In this document: positions 45,587-55,039 of the stretch, one piece after another
Position numbering within the stretch: position 1 is the first letter of the stretch
Layout of the letters: every line of letters begins with the position of its first letter
NCBI RefSeq assembly: GCF_003020585.1
Contig: NZ_PXUE01000001.1
Location: 1,116,001-1,180,000 of the forward strand
Source: Chryseobacterium aurantiacum
Lineage (GTDB): Bacteria > Bacteroidota > Bacteroidia > Flavobacteriales > Weeksellaceae
Length of the DNA: 64,000 nucleotides
Reading direction: 5' to 3'
The notes under the pieces: model-generated
Databases searched by the model: none
What the model saw: the letters and a program-made list of their open reading frames with translations, nothing else
What the model was told of the DNA's origin: nothing
Translations under genes and position numbers: made by a program

Positions 45587-46369
45587 ATGAAGCCTATTGA
45601 ACTTATAAAAGCAGTAGAATGGAAAGACCTTAAAAACCTTTCTGTGAGAGAAATGCTGATCGAAAATAACATCAGCCTGCCGTGGCTTATGATCTCATTA
45701 TTTTTAGCTTACAATGGATACTATTGGCTGGCATTACCATTCTCAGGATTTTATTTCCTGACAGCACTCAGACAGGTTCACAATGGTTTTCACAATGCCT
45801 TGGGAACAGGGAAGTTTCTGACCTGGCTGTCATTGTACCTGAACAGTATCACCATGATAGCATCCATTCATGCTGTGAAATTCAATCATATCAGGCATCA
45901 TAAGTTTTGTCTTTCAGAAGAAGATTATGAAGGGAAATCAGCCTCAATGAAATGGTACGAAGCTATTCTATATGGCCCGAAGCATATGTTTTTGATTCAC
46001 CAAATTACATGGAAGAAAGCCAACAAAACATACCGGAAAAATATGTTTTTAGAACTGGCTTCAATAGCCGTTGTCATATTCCTTGTATTTTATTTTCAAG
46101 TTCATTTTTTGATATACCACGTTCTGGTAATGATTTTTGGAGAATTATTGATGGCTTTCTTCGCCGTATGGACTGTTCATCATGATACCCATGAAAATCC
46201 CAATATAGCAAGGACACAACGAGGATTCTGGAAAAATAAATTAACGTTCAGTATGTTTTATCACATGGAACATCATCTTTTTCCCGCAGTTCCTACCATC
46301 AGACTTCCTGAGTTGGCAGAGAGAATAGACCAGAAATTTCCGGAATTAAATAAAAAGAAAACCTTTTGA
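45587..46369 (+). CDS. Fatty acid desaturase family membrane protein
   Basis: This 260-residue di-iron membrane desaturase shows the histidine boxes HNGFH, HIRHH, HHDTHE and HMEHH (the last in MFYHMEHHLFPAVPTIRLPEL). It should introduce double bonds in membrane acyl chains or a related lipid. The start at MKPIELIKAVEW follows the DCC gene by 11 bp; an upstream ATG at 45521 would overlap that gene and was rejected. The coupling to a GbsR-type regulator suggests envelope adaptation. Confidence 0.87.
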   Translation: MKPIELIKAVEWKDLKNLSVREMLIENNISLPWLMISLFLAYNGYYWLALPFSGFYFLTALRQVHNGFHNALGTGKFLTWLSLYLNSITMIASIHAVKFNHIRHHKFCLSEEDYEGKSASMKWYEAILYGPKHMFLIHQITWKKANKTYRKNMFLELASIAVVIFLVFYFQVHFLIYHVLVMIFGELLMAFFAVWTVHHDTHENPNIARTQRGFWKNKLTFSMFYHMEHHLFPAVPTIRLPELAERIDQKFPELNKKKTF

Positions 46370-46510
46370 GATATGTCAAGAATTTATTTAGAAACCTTAA
46401 TCAATGCTGATAAAAAATAAAGCAGAATCCACCTCTACAACTATTGATTGTGAGACTTTAATTTAACATAGACAGAAGAATGCTTCATTGAATACCCTAA
46501 TACACCAATT

Positions 46511-47215
46511 ATGAATTTTTTAAAAGCCGAATGGCGAAAACTGGCCATCATCAATTACGAGATCAATCCGGACCTATTATTAAAATATCTGCCTGACGGG
46601 ACAGAACTGGATTTCTATAAAGATAAATGTTACGTAAGCTTAGTAGGATTCATGTTTTTAAATACAAAACTATTAGGCATATCAATTCCTTTTCATCGGA
46701 ATTTTGAAGAAGTAAACCTTAGATTTTATGTAAAGAAAAAAGAAAATGGAATCTGGAAAAGAGGAGTAGTCTTCATCAAGGAAATAGTTCCAAAACCAGG
46801 ACTAAGTTTTGTGGCGAATTCTGTTTACAAGGAAAATTATCATACCATGCCTATGAAAAATATAATTCACGAGAAAGAAGATGAATTATTGATTAAATAC
46901 TCATGGAAAGATAAAAGCTGGCACTCTATTCAGTTGACTACAGACAGAATTGCAAAACCAATGAAGGCCGATTCAGAATTTGAATTTATTACAGAACATT
47001 ATTTTGGTTTTACCAAAAAAGAAAACAGCACCTCAGAATATGAAGTATGCCACCCGAAATGGGACTGTTATGAGGTAAAAGAGTATCAATTAGAAATTGA
47101 TTTTCATAAAGTCTACGGAAAAGATTTTGAATGCCTGAATCATCAGGAACCTATTTCAGTAATGCTTGCAGAAGGCTCTGAAATAGAAGTGAAAACAAAG
47201 AAGTATATTATATGA
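46511..47215 (+). CDS. DUF2071 (YqjF-like) protein
   Basis: This 234-residue cytoplasmic protein has the DUF2071 pattern: WRKLAIINYEINPDLLLKYLPDGTELDFYKDKCYVSLVGFMFLNTKLLGISIPFHRNFEEVNLRFYV (here in parts) and RGVVFIKEIVPKPGLSFVANSVYKENYH. The biochemical role of the family is not established. It is the fourth gene of the 44-48 kb cluster and 65 bp ahead of the epimerase. Confidence 0.85.
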   Translation: MNFLKAEWRKLAIINYEINPDLLLKYLPDGTELDFYKDKCYVSLVGFMFLNTKLLGISIPFHRNFEEVNLRFYVKKKENGIWKRGVVFIKEIVPKPGLSFVANSVYKENYHTMPMKNIIHEKEDELLIKYSWKDKSWHSIQLTTDRIAKPMKADSEFEFITEHYFGFTKKENSTSEYEVCHPKWDCYEVKEYQLEIDFHKVYGKDFECLNHQEPISVMLAEGSEIEVKTKKYII

Positions 47216-47280
47216 TAATTTTTAGATCATTATGGCATCAAGCTTTGCTTCTTATATCTCCAATTTAAAAAACTATTGAA

Positions 47281-48180
47281 ATGAAAATAATTATAGCCGG
47301 TGGCACCGGATTTCTGGGTGAAAATCTTGAAAAATATTTTACAGAAAAGGGAAATCAAGTCTATATCCTAACCCGTAGACCCAATCGTGAAAATGAAATC
47401 TATTGGGATGCGAAAACCGTAGGTGAATGGAAAAATATTCTTGACCACTCTGATGTTCTCATCAATCTTGCAGGAAAATCTGTGGATTGCCGGTATAATG
47501 AAAAGAATAAAAAAGAAATCTATACCTCAAGAATTGATAGTACCAAAGTGCTCCAGGAAGCAGTAAATCTTTGTACAACCAAACCCAAAATATGGTTGAA
47601 TGCAAGTTCAGCAACCATTTATGTACATTCAGAAAAACATTTGAACACAGAAAACAGCGGTATTATTGGAGATGATTTCTCAATGAACATATGTAAAAGC
47701 TGGGAGCAGGAGTTTTTTAAAACTAAAAATGAGGAAACCAGAAAAGTAGCCCTTCGTACCTCTATTGTTTTAGGAAATAACGGAGGAGCCTTTCCAAAAT
47801 TACGGATGATTACAAAATTAGGACTTGGAGGAAAACAGGGTAGGGGAAACCAAATGGTAAGCTGGATTCATATTGATGATTTTTGCGGAGCGGTAGAGTG
47901 GATTATTCAAAATGAAAACATTACTGGTACAGTCAATATCACAGCTCCTAATCCCATATCTAATGAAGAAATGATGAGAAAACTTAGAAAACAGACCAAT
48001 ATTCCATGGGGAATGAACGCCCCTGTCTGGCAGTTGGAATTAGCTTCAATATTTATGAAAACAGAAACCGAATTATTACTCAAAAGCAGAAATGTCTATC
48101 CCGAAAACCTCTTGAAAAGCGGATTCCGGTTTTTATATCCAATCTTTGATGAAGTAATTGCTAAACTATTTAAAAATTAG
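47281..48180 (+). CDS. TIGR01777-family NAD(P)-dependent epimerase-like protein
   Basis: This 299-residue SDR-type protein starts with the Rossmann motif IIIAGGTGFLGENLEKYF and contains LINLAGKSVDCRYNEKNKKEIYTSRI, RTSIVLGNNGGAFP and WIHIDDFCGAVEWII, the diagnostic elements of the TIGR01777/YfcH family, with the DUF1731-type C-terminus (VYPENLLKSGFRFLYP). The substrate of the family is unknown. It ends the cluster; a terminator lies at 48226. Confidence 0.87.
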   Translation: MKIIIAGGTGFLGENLEKYFTEKGNQVYILTRRPNRENEIYWDAKTVGEWKNILDHSDVLINLAGKSVDCRYNEKNKKEIYTSRIDSTKVLQEAVNLCTTKPKIWLNASSATIYVHSEKHLNTENSGIIGDDFSMNICKSWEQEFFKTKNEETRKVALRTSIVLGNNGGAFPKLRMITKLGLGGKQGRGNQMVSWIHIDDFCGAVEWIIQNENITGTVNITAPNPISNEEMMRKLRKQTNIPWGMNAPVWQLELASIFMKTETELLLKSRNVYPENLLKSGFRFLYPIFDEVIAKLFKN

Positions 48181-48225
48181 TTATTTCCGTTTATATCGTA
48201 GAGTTAGGATACCAATAAATATCAT

Positions 48226-48252
48226 AAAAGGCCACTTTAAAAGCAGCCTTTT
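48226..48252. terminator. Hairpin between convergent genes
   Basis: AAAAGGC and GCCTTTT pair around 13 nt; inner bases can add a few pairs. Confidence 0.5.
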
Positions 48253-48280
48253 GTGATATTTGAATATATGATTAAAGTCT

Positions 48281-49162
48281 CTAATATTTCCTAGCCAGTA
48301 AAAGATTCAGCAAGAAAGTCCCTGTCCAGTTACTGTTATTGGTTCCGTTAGTTCCAATAAAGTCTACACGGGCCACAGACACTGTAAGTCTGGTTCTTCC
48401 ACCCGTACCGTTATTGGCAAGACTTACAAAGGATGCTGTAAATACATCAGGGAAACTGGAATTATTTCCTGCTGTAAGAATAGGGTACATATTGGTTACA
48501 TTAAAGGGGGTGCCTTGATACTCATAGACAATAGTCATCCTACTTGTATTAGAATAAGAAGCGGTATGAGCATTGTTTACTGAAGTTTTGCTGATCACCC
48601 ACCATATGTCCGTTCCCGTTCCGGTATCATAAGTAGTAACCGTATGATTTGTCCAGTCATTAACGCCCGGTGATCCGTTTCCATGAGGCGGAATGGATAC
48701 CTGTGCTCCATAAATTTCTACGTTACTAGGCTTAGGAAGAACGGTAAATGATAGATCCCACGTTCCACCAGTAGTATTACTATTATTCACCACCTCCGCA
48801 TAGGCTCCTGTTGGAATTACAAATGAAGCAACCGGTGTATTGTCAATCCTTAGTGTATTCCCACTGGATGCCTGAAGGGTAATACCAAATGTTGATATGT
48901 TCTTAATTTTATAAATCCTTCCCGTGTAGCTTGTAGTTCCTGTTCCTATCACAGGAAGAGTGAACGTCGCATTATTTGTTCCATTATAAGTTATATAATG
49001 ATCAGTAGGCAATATAGTATAGCTTGTGGCTGTAACCTGGCTATAACCTGCCCTCAATGAACCGTTGATTGCTAAAGTACTGTTAGGAGTTGTGGTGTTA
49101 ATACCTACTTGTGCATTTAATGAAATGACTCCAAGAAATAGAAGCAAGATGTATTTTTTCAT
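48281..49162 (-). CDS. Secreted protein with tail-fibre-like N-terminal region
   Basis: This 293-residue exported protein has a signal peptide to about LNAQ, then the very common Flavobacterial opening VGINTTTPNSTLAINGSLRAG and a Thr/Ser/Gly-rich beta region (TFTLPVIGTGTTSYTGRIYKIKNIS, GITLQASSGNTLRI) as in phage tail-fibre and surface beta-helical proteins. The C-terminal half (VEIYGAQVSIPPHGNG to FLLNLLLARKY) is unrelated to anything I recognise. Surface attachment is likely; no T9SS tail is present. Confidence 0.7.
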   Translation of the reverse strand: MKKYILLLFLGVISLNAQVGINTTTPNSTLAINGSLRAGYSQVTATSYTILPTDHYITYNGTNNATFTLPVIGTGTTSYTGRIYKIKNISTFGITLQASSGNTLRIDNTPVASFVIPTGAYAEVVNNSNTTGGTWDLSFTVLPKPSNVEIYGAQVSIPPHGNGSPGVNDWTNHTVTTYDTGTGTDIWWVISKTSVNNAHTASYSNTSRMTIVYEYQGTPFNVTNMYPILTAGNNSSFPDVFTASFVSLANNGTGGRTRLTVSVARVDFIGTNGTNNSNWTGTFLLNLLLARKY

Positions 49163-49558
49163 TACATTTTTATTTTTAATTGGGTTCTGGCAAAATTATA
49201 AAAAAAACAGCCGAAAAATACACTGGTAAGTGATATTTTGTGTTTTTTTAACATAAATCTCTATATAGTGATGTGACTTATGTCGTTTTAAATCTGATTG
49301 TTAAAAACTTATAATCCTGTATTGTACAGCAAATAATGAACATCGAAATTACATTAGCCTTCATAATAATTAGACTATTTTTTCATGTACTTTTTATAGT
49401 AAGTTTAGATCAATATTGTAAGTTTATCAGCAGAATAATTGGTACCATGTTTACCTGCATTATAATTTGTAAAAAAGATATTGGTACGATATATGTACAT
49501 TTTATGTAAACCAGAATGAATTTAATAGATAATAAATTGATTAAAAGCATTCAAAAAT
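49163..49558. other. About 395-bp AT-rich intergenic space
   Basis: Two divergent small genes flank it. I find no ORF, hairpin or good TAnnTTTG box with a proper partner. It may simply hold two upstream regions. Confidence 0.4.
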
Positions 49559-49567
49559 ATGAACATT

Positions 49568-49831
49568 ATGAAAAAGTTATTAATTTCAACGGTATTATTA
49601 TTAGGTTTATCAATGAGTGTTTCTGCCCAAAAACGTCCGCCAGAACCTCCACATCCTTCCAAAAGCGAATTGGTAAATATTAAAATGCAGGAGCTTACCA
49701 AAAAATATAATGTTGAGAAAAAATTGATTCTTAATCATCCACTTGCCACCAAACAGATGAAGAGAGATCAGATGAAAGCCTTAAATCAAAGATTTGCCAC
49801 CGAAAAACGATTGCTTAGACAGGCTAAATAA
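49568..49831 (+). CDS. Small secreted helical protein
   Basis: The 87-residue product starts MKKLLISTVLLLGLSMSVSAQ, a signal peptide, followed by a Pro-rich spacer (KRPPEPPHPSK) and a basic helical body (KMQELTKKYNVEKKLILNHPLATKQMKRDQMKAL in parts) with a heptad-like spacing. An ATG three codons earlier (49559) is an equally possible start. The family is not recognised. A strong terminator follows about 90 nt later. Confidence 0.6.
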   Translation: MKKLLISTVLLLGLSMSVSAQKRPPEPPHPSKSELVNIKMQELTKKYNVEKKLILNHPLATKQMKRDQMKALNQRFATEKRLLRQAK

Positions 49832-49920
49832 CACCGTTTTTTTGCAGTTTTTAAAATTGAAAACAACCGTTTTTATAATTTTGATTTTGAGAATTTCTCA
49901 ATATAAAATAAAGTTTATTG

Positions 49921-49950
49921 AAAGAGAACGCCTTTTGTGTTCTCTTTTTT
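49921..49950 (+). terminator. Intrinsic terminator
   Basis: AAAGAGAAC and GTTCTCTTT pair around a 9-nt loop, followed by a T-run. Confidence 0.85.
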
Positions 49951-50059
49951 TATTTAAAATTGAATAAAAACAACCATGTTTGTGCATTTAAAGATCAATT
50001 TGTAGAAACATGAAACATCCAATATTTTTCCTTAAATTCGCATAAAAATTTTTAAAGTA

Positions 50060-51448
50060 ATGAATTACGATATTATTGTCATTGGAAGTGGTCCTGGTGG
50101 ATATGTTACTGCAATCAGAGCAGCACAATTAGGTTTCAAAACCGCAATTATCGAGAAAGAAAACTTAGGTGGAATTTGTCTTAACTGGGGATGTATCCCG
50201 ACTAAGGCTTTGTTAAAATCTGCTCAGGTTTTTCATTATATCAACCATGCTGAAGATTATGGATTAAATAAAGTGGAAGCTAGCTTTGAATTCCCGAATG
50301 TAATTCAGAGAAGCCGTGGTGTTGCCAGCAAAATGAGCAAAGGAATCGAGTTCTTGATGAAAAAGAACAAGATTGACGTAATTCTTGGTACTGCAAAAGT
50401 ACAGAAAGGTAAAAAAGTTTCTGTTACAGATAAAGATGGTAAAGTAGTTGAATATTCTGCAAGCCACATCATTATTGCAACCGGTGCGCGTTCAAGAGAA
50501 TTGCCAAACTTACCACAGGATGGTAAAAAAGTAATTGGATACAGACAGGCATTATCTCTTCCTGAGCAGCCAAAATCTATGATTGTTGTAGGTTCTGGAG
50601 CTATCGGAGTAGAATTTGCTGATTTCTATAATACAATGGGAACAAAAGTAACTGTTGTAGAATTTATGCCAAACATCGTTCCTGTAGAAGATGAAGAAAT
50701 CTCTAAACACTTAGAGAAATCTCTGAAAAAATCAGGAATTGAAATCATGACAAACGCTTCTGTAGAAAGTGTTGACACTTCAGGAGAAGGAGTAAAAGCA
50801 AACGTAAAAACGGCTAAAGGAAACATTACTCTTGAAGCTGATGTATTATTATCTGCTGTAGGTATTGCTGCCAACATCGAAAACATTGGTTTAGAAGAAG
50901 TAGGAATCCAGACAGATAAAGGTAGAGTTTTGGTAAACGAATGGTACGAAACTTCAGCACCTGGTTACTATGCAATCGGAGATATCATCCCAACTCAGGC
51001 ATTGGCTCACGTTGCTTCTGCAGAAGGAATCACTTGTGTTGAGAAAATCAAAGGAATGCATGTTGAGAAAATCGACTATGGCAATATCCCTGGATGTACA
51101 TACTGTCACCCTGAAGTAGCTTCTGTAGGTCTTACTGAAAAGCAGGCTAAAGAAAAAGGATACGAAATTAAGGTTGGTAAATTCCCTCTATCTGCAAGTG
51201 GTAAAGCTACTGCTAACGGAAATACAGATGGTTTCATCAAAGTAATTTTCGATGCTAAATATGGAGAATGGTTAGGATGCCACATGATTGGTGAAGGAGT
51301 AACTGATATGGTTGCAGAAGCTGTAGTAGCAAGAAAACTGGAAACTACAGGTCACGAAATCATCAAGTCTATTCACCCTCACCCAACTGTTTCTGAAGCT
51401 ATTATGGAAGCAGCAGCAGCAGCTTATGGTGAAGTGATTCACATCTAA
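50060..51448 (+). CDS. lpdA: Dihydrolipoyl dehydrogenase
   Basis: The E3 component of 2-oxoacid dehydrogenase complexes (462 residues) reoxidises dihydrolipoamide with FAD and NAD. The redox-active disulfide is in GGICLNWGCIPTKALL; the FAD motif is IGSGPGGYVTAIRAAQLG and the NAD motif VVGSGAIGVEFA; the C-terminal catalytic His-Glu is in IHPHPTVSEAIMEA. The codon use is that of a highly expressed gene. It could serve the fused E1 encoded at 30324. It is monocistronic, ending in a terminator. Confidence 0.95.
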   Translation: MNYDIIVIGSGPGGYVTAIRAAQLGFKTAIIEKENLGGICLNWGCIPTKALLKSAQVFHYINHAEDYGLNKVEASFEFPNVIQRSRGVASKMSKGIEFLMKKNKIDVILGTAKVQKGKKVSVTDKDGKVVEYSASHIIIATGARSRELPNLPQDGKKVIGYRQALSLPEQPKSMIVVGSGAIGVEFADFYNTMGTKVTVVEFMPNIVPVEDEEISKHLEKSLKKSGIEIMTNASVESVDTSGEGVKANVKTAKGNITLEADVLLSAVGIAANIENIGLEEVGIQTDKGRVLVNEWYETSAPGYYAIGDIIPTQALAHVASAEGITCVEKIKGMHVEKIDYGNIPGCTYCHPEVASVGLTEKQAKEKGYEIKVGKFPLSASGKATANGNTDGFIKVIFDAKYGEWLGCHMIGEGVTDMVAEAVVARKLETTGHEIIKSIHPHPTVSEAIMEAAAAAYGEVIHI

Positions 51449-51482
51449 AATGAAAATAGGAGGACATCCTCTCTTTTATAAT

Positions 51483-51513
51483 AAAACCACAGATTTTCTC
51501 TGTGGTTTTTTTG
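51483..51513 (+). terminator. Intrinsic terminator after lpdA
   Basis: AAAACCACAGA and TCTGTGGTTTT form a near-perfect stem around TTTTC, followed by a T-run. Confidence 0.9.
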
Positions 51514-51545
51514 TGAAAAATAACTAATTTCGGTAAAAATTTAAC

Positions 51546-53489
51546 ATGAGAAATAAATCCATCATAGCCCTTTTTATGCTTGCAGGGATACTTGCCCAGG
51601 CACAAAATAAAAATGAATTTGTAACTCCCAATGAAAATCTCGTTGCAGAAAATATATTACCGATTCCAAAATCTTTAGGACAAGCCATTAAAAAATACTC
51701 AGAAGGTAGAAATGCAAGTCTTGCAGATATTCATCCTAACGGTAAAGAGATTCTTGCAGTGACGCGTTTTGGATCTACGAATCAACTGCATAAGATTATC
51801 ACACCAATGGGTGCAAGAAAACAGATTACATTCTTTGAAGAACCTGTGAATACTGCCTCCTATGAACCTACAAAAGGAGAATATCTTGTTTATTCAAAAG
51901 ATACGGGCGGTAATGAATTTGGACAGCTGTACAGCCTGAATCTGAAAACAATGGAGTCTAAACTTCTTACCGATGGCGGAAGGTCTCAAAATGGCGGAAT
52001 TACCTGGAAAAAAGATGGTTCCGGGCTTTATTTTACTTCCACCAAAAGAAATGGAGGAGATCGTGATATTTACTACATGAATCCGCTAAAACCGGAAGAA
52101 ACACAACCAATTCTAGAACTGAAAGGCGGTGGCTGGGGAATCAATGATATTTCAGAGGATAATAAAAAACTATTGATCACAGAATATGTCTCTGCTAACG
52201 ATTCCTACCTATACATCTACGATTTGGAGAAGAAAAAGCTAGAACCTGTTACAGATCGAAAAGAAAAAGGAATTGTTCAGCTTAATGCCTCTTTCGGGAA
52301 AAATCCGGATGAAATTTACTACGTTACAGATCGTGACAATGAGTTCAGCCGACTGGCCATTTTTAATTTAAAAACTAAAAAAAATAATTATCTGACGAGC
52401 TCCATTCCATGGAATGTTGAAAGTTATGATTTATCTAAAGATAAGTCTAAGCTTACTTTTATTACCAATGAAAGTGGGATCAATAAACTGTATATTTTGG
52501 ATACAAATACACAGAAATATGCAGCAGTGAGTAAAATTCCTGTTGGGCTTATAGGAGGAGGTAAGTTTTCCGGAGATGGAAAAACGGTTTATTTTTCACA
52601 ATCAACGGCCAATTCCGGTTCAGATATCTATAAAATGAATCTTGCTTCTCAGAATATTGAAAGATGGACGGAAAGTGAGCTGGGAGAAATGCAGCCCGCA
52701 GATATGGCTATTCCAAAATTAATTGATTGGAAAAGTTTTGACGGAATGAAGATTACAGGTTTTTATTATCCTGCACCCGCTAAATTTACAGGAAAAAGAC
52801 CTGTTTTAATTTCTATTCATGGAGGACCGGAAGGACAATCAATGGCCAATTCTTTGGGAGGTTCCAATTATTTCTCGAATGAAATGGGAATTGCCCTGAT
52901 CTATCCCAACGTGAGAGGATCCTCAGGATTTGGAAAAACTTATATCGCGGCAGATAACGGATATTTGAGAATGAACTCTGTAAAAGATATTGGAGCTTTA
53001 TTAGACTGGATTGCTCAGCAGCCAGAACTGGATAAGGATAGAATTATGATTACAGGAGGCAGCTACGGCGGATTTATGACGCTGGCTACAGCGTATGAAT
53101 ATGCGGATAGAATCAGATGTTCTATGGATGTGGTAGGTATTTCGGATTTTAATACATTCCTTAAAAATACAGAAGAATACAGACGTGATCTAAGAAGAGT
53201 GGAATATGGTGATGAAAGAATTCCTAAAATGGCCGAGTTTTTCACCAAGATTGCTCCTCTGAATAATATTGACAAGATTAAAAAACCAATGTTCATTGTA
53301 CAGGGAACCAATGATCCAAGAGTTCCGGTTTCTGAAGCTATCCAAATGCGTGATAAACTGAAAGGACAAGGGAAAACAGTATGGTACCTTGAAGCCAAAA
53401 ACGAAGGCCATGGATTCAGGAAAAAAGAAAATGTAGATTTTCAACGCTTGGCAATGATTAGATTTATGCAGGAATATCTGTTGAAATAA
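51546..53489 (+). CDS. Secreted S9-family peptidase
   Basis: This 647-residue exported serine peptidase has a signal peptide ending at AQAQ, a WD40-like propeller (TNQLHKIITPMGARKQITFFEEP, NAVQ-type strands such as GGITWKKDGSGLYFTSTK) and an alpha/beta-hydrolase domain. The triad is Ser in GGSYGGFMTLA, Asp in QGTNDPRVPVSEA and His in NEGHGFRKKEN. It is related to but distinct from the peptidase at 14610. It probably degrades peptides in the periplasm. Confidence 0.88.
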   Translation: MRNKSIIALFMLAGILAQAQNKNEFVTPNENLVAENILPIPKSLGQAIKKYSEGRNASLADIHPNGKEILAVTRFGSTNQLHKIITPMGARKQITFFEEPVNTASYEPTKGEYLVYSKDTGGNEFGQLYSLNLKTMESKLLTDGGRSQNGGITWKKDGSGLYFTSTKRNGGDRDIYYMNPLKPEETQPILELKGGGWGINDISEDNKKLLITEYVSANDSYLYIYDLEKKKLEPVTDRKEKGIVQLNASFGKNPDEIYYVTDRDNEFSRLAIFNLKTKKNNYLTSSIPWNVESYDLSKDKSKLTFITNESGINKLYILDTNTQKYAAVSKIPVGLIGGGKFSGDGKTVYFSQSTANSGSDIYKMNLASQNIERWTESELGEMQPADMAIPKLIDWKSFDGMKITGFYYPAPAKFTGKRPVLISIHGGPEGQSMANSLGGSNYFSNEMGIALIYPNVRGSSGFGKTYIAADNGYLRMNSVKDIGALLDWIAQQPELDKDRIMITGGSYGGFMTLATAYEYADRIRCSMDVVGISDFNTFLKNTEEYRRDLRRVEYGDERIPKMAEFFTKIAPLNNIDKIKKPMFIVQGTNDPRVPVSEAIQMRDKLKGQGKTVWYLEAKNEGHGFRKKENVDFQRLAMIRFMQEYLLK

Positions 53490-53522
53490 TACCATCAGAC
53501 TAAAAATATAGGCCTAAAATGG

Positions 53523-53556
53523 AATACGCTCATGAATATTGATGGGCGTATTTTTT
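53523..53556 (+). terminator. Intrinsic terminator
   Basis: AATACGC and GCGTATT pair around a partly paired loop and are followed by six T, 33 nt after the S9 peptidase stop. Confidence 0.65.
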
Positions 53557-53741
53557 TGTTTTATATGACAGTTTTGTATCAAAAAACAAAAGTATTTTAT
53601 GATTAGTTAAGTTAAGTAATTTTAAAAAAAGGATTATTTTCATTCGTTATTAAAAACAAGATTATGTTAAAATAACTTTAAAATCGGCATATTTATAAAA
53701 ATTAACCTCATTATATCGAGTCGTTTTCATACATTTATTCA

Positions 53742-54542
53742 ATGAATTTTGAGAAAGTAGGACTAGTTTTGTCAGGCGGCGGTACCAAAGGAATCGCTCA
53801 TGCAGGGGTATTAAAATTCTTAAATGAAAAAAATATAGAAATAGATACACTTTCGTGCTGCAGTGCAGGCTCTATCGTGGGATGTCTTCACGCTATCGGA
53901 AAAACACCAGATGAAATACTGGATTTTTTCAATTCTGTCTATTTTTTCAATTGGAAGCATTTTGCTTTTAACCAGCCGGGATTGGTTTCCTCAGTTATTT
54001 TCAGAAACTATTTGAGACCTATTTTTCATGAAATGAAATTGGGTGATCTGGATATTGATGTTAAAATCGTAGCTACAGAACTGGTAGGCGGGACCCAGAA
54101 AATTTTTGACAAAGATTTTGAAGTGGTTGATGCCATTATCGCCTCATGCTCTATCCCCGGAATTACAACTCCTTACATTATTGGAGAGGAAATGTATTGT
54201 GACGGAGGCGTTCTGAATAATTTTCCTGCCGATATCATCAGGGATGAGTGTGATAAGCTTATTGGGGTGTTTGTATCACCACCCAATGAAGCCAAGATTA
54301 AGGATCTGAACTCCATTAAAGCCATTGTCTCCCGTTCTTATGATCTACTTTCCTACAGAATAGAAAAAGTAAAATTCGATTATTGTGACTGGTTTATATC
54401 TTCCCAAAAGTTGGCTACCTACGGCACCTTTGAACGCGGAAAAGACCGTTTGGAACAGATTTTTAATATCGGATATGAAGCGGCCAAAGAAAGTTATGAT
54501 GGCAGTCGTTTTATGATAGGACTAAGCCAATCCGGTGCCTAA
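53742..54542 (+). CDS. Patatin-like phospholipase family protein
   Basis: This 266-residue lipid acyl hydrolase has the oxyanion Gly-rich loop LSGGGTKGIAHAGVL, the nucleophile region SCCSAGSIVG and the dyad Asp in YCDGGVLNNFP. In most patatins the nucleophile elbow is GxSxG; here the first Gly is Cys (CCSAG). No signal peptide is present, so it acts in the cytoplasm or at the inner membrane. The substrate is likely a phospholipid or lipid ester. Confidence 0.87.
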   Translation: MNFEKVGLVLSGGGTKGIAHAGVLKFLNEKNIEIDTLSCCSAGSIVGCLHAIGKTPDEILDFFNSVYFFNWKHFAFNQPGLVSSVIFRNYLRPIFHEMKLGDLDIDVKIVATELVGGTQKIFDKDFEVVDAIIASCSIPGITTPYIIGEEMYCDGGVLNNFPADIIRDECDKLIGVFVSPPNEAKIKDLNSIKAIVSRSYDLLSYRIEKVKFDYCDWFISSQKLATYGTFERGKDRLEQIFNIGYEAAKESYDGSRFMIGLSQSGA

Positions 54543-54548
54543 TAAAAG

Positions 54549-54578
54549 ATGCCGGAAAAGATATTTCTCTTCCAGCAT
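54549..54578. terminator. Weak hairpin between convergent genes
   Basis: ATGCCGGAA and TTCCAGCAT pair with one mismatch; there is no clear T-run, so it may be only a stabilising hairpin. Confidence 0.3.
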
Positions 54579-54598
54579 GTATTCAAACTAATCTTATA

Positions 54599-55039
54599 TT
54601 AATTTTTTACTACCTGTCCGTCCTGACGAACAATTTCCTGATCATTTGTATCATAAACAACCAATGTATAAGGTGCTTTTTTGGCTGAATCCGTAAGGTA
54701 ATTTCTCCATACCTGATAGTTGTGCCCCTCATTATTAAAGCTGATATAATAATTTCCTCCTGTTCCATCAGGAATTAGCTCGCCATTACTGATAATCATG
54801 CTTGGTTTAGCAGTTATTTTTGCACCCGCATTCCAGGATTGATAAAGATATCTGCCATTAGGCTGCTTATCTATTCTAATCTTAAATTTTTTGGTTTTAA
54901 TGATTACCGTTTTGGGTATTTTTTGAAAAGCAGGATGATAAGAAATGGAGTTGCTTTTTAAATCATTCGGGATTTCCTTGGCGTACACAAAAGAAAACTG
55001 AGCTAAAGTAAATGCTCCTAATAAGAAATACTTAATCAT
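54599..55039 (-). CDS. Hypothetical secreted protein
   Basis: The 146-residue product starts MIKYFLLGAFTLAQFSFVYA, a signal peptide; an upstream in-frame ATG at 55090 would hide it. The mature region (VIIKTKKFKIRIDKQPNG, YYISFNNEGHNYQVWRNYL, LVVYDTNDQEIVRQDG) looks like a compact beta-rich domain. I do not recognise the family. Confidence 0.6.
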   Translation of the reverse strand: MIKYFLLGAFTLAQFSFVYAKEIPNDLKSNSISYHPAFQKIPKTVIIKTKKFKIRIDKQPNGRYLYQSWNAGAKITAKPSMIISNGELIPDGTGGNYYISFNNEGHNYQVWRNYLTDSAKKAPYTLVVYDTNDQEIVRQDGQVVKN

